Below, one piece after another: positions 61,775 to 64,000 of a stretch of 64,000 nt of DNA. Position numbers and translations under genes: made by a program. This DNA comes from Haemophilus parainfluenzae (GTDB taxonomy: Bacteria > Pseudomonadota > Gammaproteobacteria > Enterobacterales > Pasteurellaceae). Within the stretch, counting starts at the first letter, position 1. Each line of letters opens with the position of its first letter. The DNA lies in assembly GCF_036288925.1 (NCBI RefSeq), contig NZ_CP127167.1, positions 1,116,001-1,180,000 of the forward strand. Direction: 5' to 3'. The notes beneath the pieces are model-generated. The model did not search any database. It saw only the letters and a list, made by a program, of their open reading frames with translations, and was not told where the DNA came from.

Positions 61775-63049
61775 ATGAATTTGTACAACATCAAACACCC
61801 TGAAGAACAAGTGAATTTTGCGCAAGCAGTACGTCAAGGACTTGGCAAAGATCAAGGTTTGTTCTTTCCGGAAACGATCCCCGCTTTAACTGATATTGAC
61901 GAGTTATTATCCTTACCATTGGTTGAACGTAGCCAAAAAATTCTTGGCGCATTAATCGGTGAAGAATTACCGAAAGCCACTTTGGATGCGATGGTGAAAA
62001 ATGCGTTCACCTTTATGGCACCATTAGAAAAAGTGGAAGACAATATTTATGCCCTTGAATTATTTCATGGTCCAACCTTAGCGTTTAAAGACTTTGGTGG
62101 TCGTTTTATGGCACAAGCACTCGCAGCAGTACGTGGTGATGGCAAAATTACTATTTTAACAGCCACTTCGGGCGATACTGGTGCGGCAGTTGCGCATGCA
62201 TTTTACGGGTTGGAAAACATCAATGTCGTGATTTTATATCCGAAAGGCAAAATCAGCCCATTACAAGAAAAACTATTCTGTACTTTAGGTGGCAATATTC
62301 GCACTGTGGCGATTAATGGTGATTTCGATGCATGCCAAGCGTTAGTCAAACAAGCGTTTGATGATGCAGAACTACGTCAAGCGATTGGTTTAAACTCAGC
62401 GAACTCTATTAATATTAGCCGTTTATTGGCGCAAGTTTGTTATTACTTTGAAGCAGTAGCGCAATTACCAAAAGAAAAACGTGATAACGTCGTGGTTTCT
62501 GTACCAAGTGGTAACTTCGGTAACTTAACCGCAGGATTAATTGCGAAAACATTAGGTTTACCAATTAAACGCTTTATTGCTTCCACCAATGCGAACGATA
62601 CCGTGCCACGTTATTTAGAATCAGGTAATTGGGCTCCTAAAGCGACTGTAGCCACGCTTTCTAATGCGATGGATGTCAGTCGCCCGAACAACTGGCCTCG
62701 TGTAGAAGAGTTATTTAAACGTAATGGCTGGAGTTTAAGTGATTTAGGTTCTGGTATGTTAAACGATAGCGAAACAGAAGAAACCTTAAAAGCGATGTAC
62801 GCAAAAGGTTATTTATGTGAACCACACGGTGCAATCGCCTATCAAGTATTGAAAGATCAACTTAAAGCGGATGAAACCGGTATTTTCTTATGTACGGCAC
62901 ATCCTGCAAAATTTAAAGAGTCTGTGGAGCGTATTCTTTCGCTCGATCTTCCATTGCCAGAAGCGTTGGATAAACACAATAAATTGCCATTACTTTCTGA
63001 TGAAATGGATGACGATTTTGCACAATTACGTGCATATTTGCTGAAATAA
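61775..63049 (+). CDS. thrC: Threonine synthase
   Basis: PLP enzyme that makes threonine from phosphohomoserine. The 424 residues have the PLP lysine K105 in LAFKDFGGRFM and the phosphate-binding/active-site motifs TATSGDTGAA and SVPSGNFGNLTAG. Last gene of thrABC. Only a single USS arm, not a full terminator, follows before the IS end. Confidence 0.97.
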   Translation: MNLYNIKHPEEQVNFAQAVRQGLGKDQGLFFPETIPALTDIDELLSLPLVERSQKILGALIGEELPKATLDAMVKNAFTFMAPLEKVEDNIYALELFHGPTLAFKDFGGRFMAQALAAVRGDGKITILTATSGDTGAAVAHAFYGLENINVVILYPKGKISPLQEKLFCTLGGNIRTVAINGDFDACQALVKQAFDDAELRQAIGLNSANSINISRLLAQVCYYFEAVAQLPKEKRDNVVVSVPSGNFGNLTAGLIAKTLGLPIKRFIASTNANDTVPRYLESGNWAPKATVATLSNAMDVSRPNNWPRVEELFKRNGWSLSDLGSGMLNDSETEETLKAMYAKGYLCEPHGAIAYQVLKDQLKADETGIFLCTAHPAKFKESVERILSLDLPLPEALDKHNKLPLLSDEMDDDFAQLRAYLLK

Positions 63050-63074
63050 TAAAAAAGTGCGGTTAATTTTGATC

Positions 63075-63093
63075 TGACCCCAAAAAGTTAGAC
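63075..63093. repeat. Terminal inverted repeat (transposase 3' end) of the IS element
   Basis: TGACCCCAAAAAGTTAGAC begins with TG and lies 3 bases outside the orfB stop codon, as expected for an IS3-family end. The other end lies beyond the window, so the matching repeat could not be compared. Confidence 0.65.
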
Positions 63094-63095
63094 TG

Positions 63096-63983
63096 TTATT
63101 TAAAGGATTGTTTTCGATATTGTACCGGACTCAGTCCTTTTAATTTTAGTTGAATCCGTCGATGATTATAGTAATCCAAATAATCCCTGACGGCATCAAC
63201 TATCTCTTCTTTTGTTTTAAATTCCCGACCATAAAAACATTCTGTTTTTAATCGTCCAAAGAAACTTTCCATTGCGGCGTTATCTAAGCAATTCCCTTTT
63301 CTCGACATACTTTGAATGATGCCATGTTCAGCTAAAATTCGACGATAAGCTACCATTTGATATTGCCATCCCTGGTCTGAATGTAAAATGACACCACAAG
63401 CTTTATTTAATCCTTTGACGGCTTGCATTAACATGTCTTCTACTTGCGCCCAGTTTGGGGAATAGCTGAGGTTATAGGAGACTATCTCATTGTTAAATAA
63501 GTCTAAAATCGGGGATAAATAGACTTTACTCCCATCTTTTGCCTTAAACTCGGTGATATCGGTCACCCATTTTTGTTTCGGGGCCGTTGCACTAAAATCG
63601 CGTTCAAGATGATTCGGTGCTATCACCCCTATCGTGCCTCGATAGGTGGTAAATTTCTTGCTTTTTCTTGACCGCACTTGAAGTCCAAGTGTCTGCATTA
63701 AACGTTGAACTTTTTTATGATTCACGCCTGGCAAGCTGGCATGAACACGTCGGTAGCCATAATCAGGATGATTGGCTTTGATGCGTTTAATGGCCTTTTT
63801 CAGCTCCTCATCCTTATCCGGTTTAATCTGAAGTTTCGCAAAAAACGTACTACGCGCTAACTGTGCAAAGCCTAAAAGCCATTTTAACGGATAGCGTGTT
63901 CTTAACCTTTGGATAATTTCCGTTGCTCGGCTTCGTCCTGAAGTCTGAGCCTTCTCAACTCCTTTAGGTAGGCTACCTCCGCT
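63096..63983 (-). CDS. IS3-family transposase OrfB (rve/DDE integrase domain)
   Basis: The frame is open on the minus strand from 63983 (just after a TGA) to the stop at 63096, about 295 codons. It includes the N-terminal HTH_21-like part PDYGYRRVHASLPGVNHKKVQRLM upstream of the TTG at 63734. The DDE triad is complete: D in WVTDITEF, D in LHSDQGWQY and E in NAAMESFFGRLKTE. It is probably made as an OrfAB fusion by -1 frameshifting in the orfA overlap. It appears intact within the window. Confidence 0.9.
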   Translation of the reverse strand, partial: SGGSLPKGVEKAQTSGRSRATEIIQRLRTRYPLKWLLGFAQLARSTFFAKLQIKPDKDEELKKAIKRIKANHPDYGYRRVHASLPGVNHKKVQRLMQTLGLQVRSRKSKKFTTYRGTIGVIAPNHLERDFSATAPKQKWVTDITEFKAKDGSKVYLSPILDLFNNEIVSYNLSYSPNWAQVEDMLMQAVKGLNKACGVILHSDQGWQYQMVAYRRILAEHGIIQSMSRKGNCLDNAAMESFFGRLKTECFYGREFKTKEEIVDAVRDYLDYYNHRRIQLKLKGLSPVQYRKQSFK

Positions 63984-64000
63984 TCAAGCTGTAAAATTCT
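63902..64000 (-). CDS. IS3-family transposase OrfA, C-terminal end only
   Basis: The frame enters from the right edge and stops with TAA at 63904-63902. Visible residues form a leucine-zipper-like coiled coil (ILQLEAEVAYLKELRRLRLQ) and a short basic end, as in OrfA proteins of this family. It overlaps orfB in the -1 frame. The helix-turn-helix part lies outside the window. Confidence 0.82.
   Translation of the reverse strand, partial: RILQLEAEVAYLKELRRLRLQDEAEQRKLSKG

Larger units (their letters stand above)
63075..64000 (-). mobile_element. IS3-family insertion sequence (IS150-like group), right part truncated by window edge
   Basis: The element comprises a terminal repeat, orfB and the end of orfA in the -1 frame relation typical of IS3-family elements. 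It sits 25 bases after thrC. A USS (accgcactt, about 63671) occurs inside orfB, so the element is probably long resident in Pasteurellaceae. Confidence 0.88.

Overview
The window comes from a Haemophilus-type member of the Pasteurellaceae. The 9-mer AAGTGCGGT and its complement ACCGCACTT (the Hin-type DNA uptake signal sequence, USS) recur throughout, often as head-to-head pairs that form terminator hairpins. Protein sequences and local gene order match blocks I remember from H. influenzae Rd (mepM-tyrR-hfq-rluC-rne; ruvBAC-yebC-nudB-aspS-cmoA-gloA-rnt; cyd-tol-pal-isc; gal-mgl; mla-murA; yggS-thrABC). The blocks are joined differently, extra genes are present, and Pal/P6 differs from the H. 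influenzae form. H. parainfluenzae or a close relative is my best guess. The species is inference; the genus group is well supported.

Layout. 1-11.8 kb: the end of a murein endopeptidase gene, an inserted four-gene catecholate-siderophore ABC importer, tyrR, then hfq-hflX and rluC on the minus strand, and rne behind a long structured leader. 11.9-16.4 kb: tRNA-Ser(TGA), priC, a YuiF-type transporter behind a histidine attenuator, rnt, gloA and cmoA. 16.5-24.8 kb: aspS, a frameshifted membrane-protein gene, an atypical Nramp transporter, nudB, yebC, an ACP-like lipoprotein, ruvCAB and a small exported protein. 25.3-33.3 kb: cydABX-ybgE and ybgC-tolQRAB-pal. 33.4-40.8 kb: two tRNA-Lys genes, trmJ and the isc cluster, with a DUF2625 gene between hscB and hscA. 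40.8-49.9 kb: an orphan methyltransferase, mglBAC, galS and galTKM. 50-57.3 kb: corC, lnt, mlaFEDCB, ibaG and murA. 57.3-64 kb: yggS, thrL-thrABC and one end of an IS3-family element.

How the genes work together. Most of the window is housekeeping: RNA turnover (RNase E, Hfq, RNase T), Holliday-junction processing, cytochrome bd respiration, outer-membrane integrity (Tol-Pal, Mla, Lnt, MurA), Fe-S assembly and threonine synthesis. Accessory capacity is nutrient capture: siderophore-bound iron, galactose (import plus Leloir enzymes, with shared CRP and Gal operators), a divalent metal, and probably histidine.

The most interesting signal is at 14.1-14.3 kb on the minus strand. A 14-residue leader peptide with four His codons is followed by six alternating complementary segments ending in an intrinsic terminator. 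This is the architecture of the enterobacterial his operon attenuator, but it sits in front of a transporter annotated by homology as a Na+/H+ antiporter, which points to histidine as the substrate. I found no CRISPR array, rRNA gene, prophage or obviously new multi-gene defence system.
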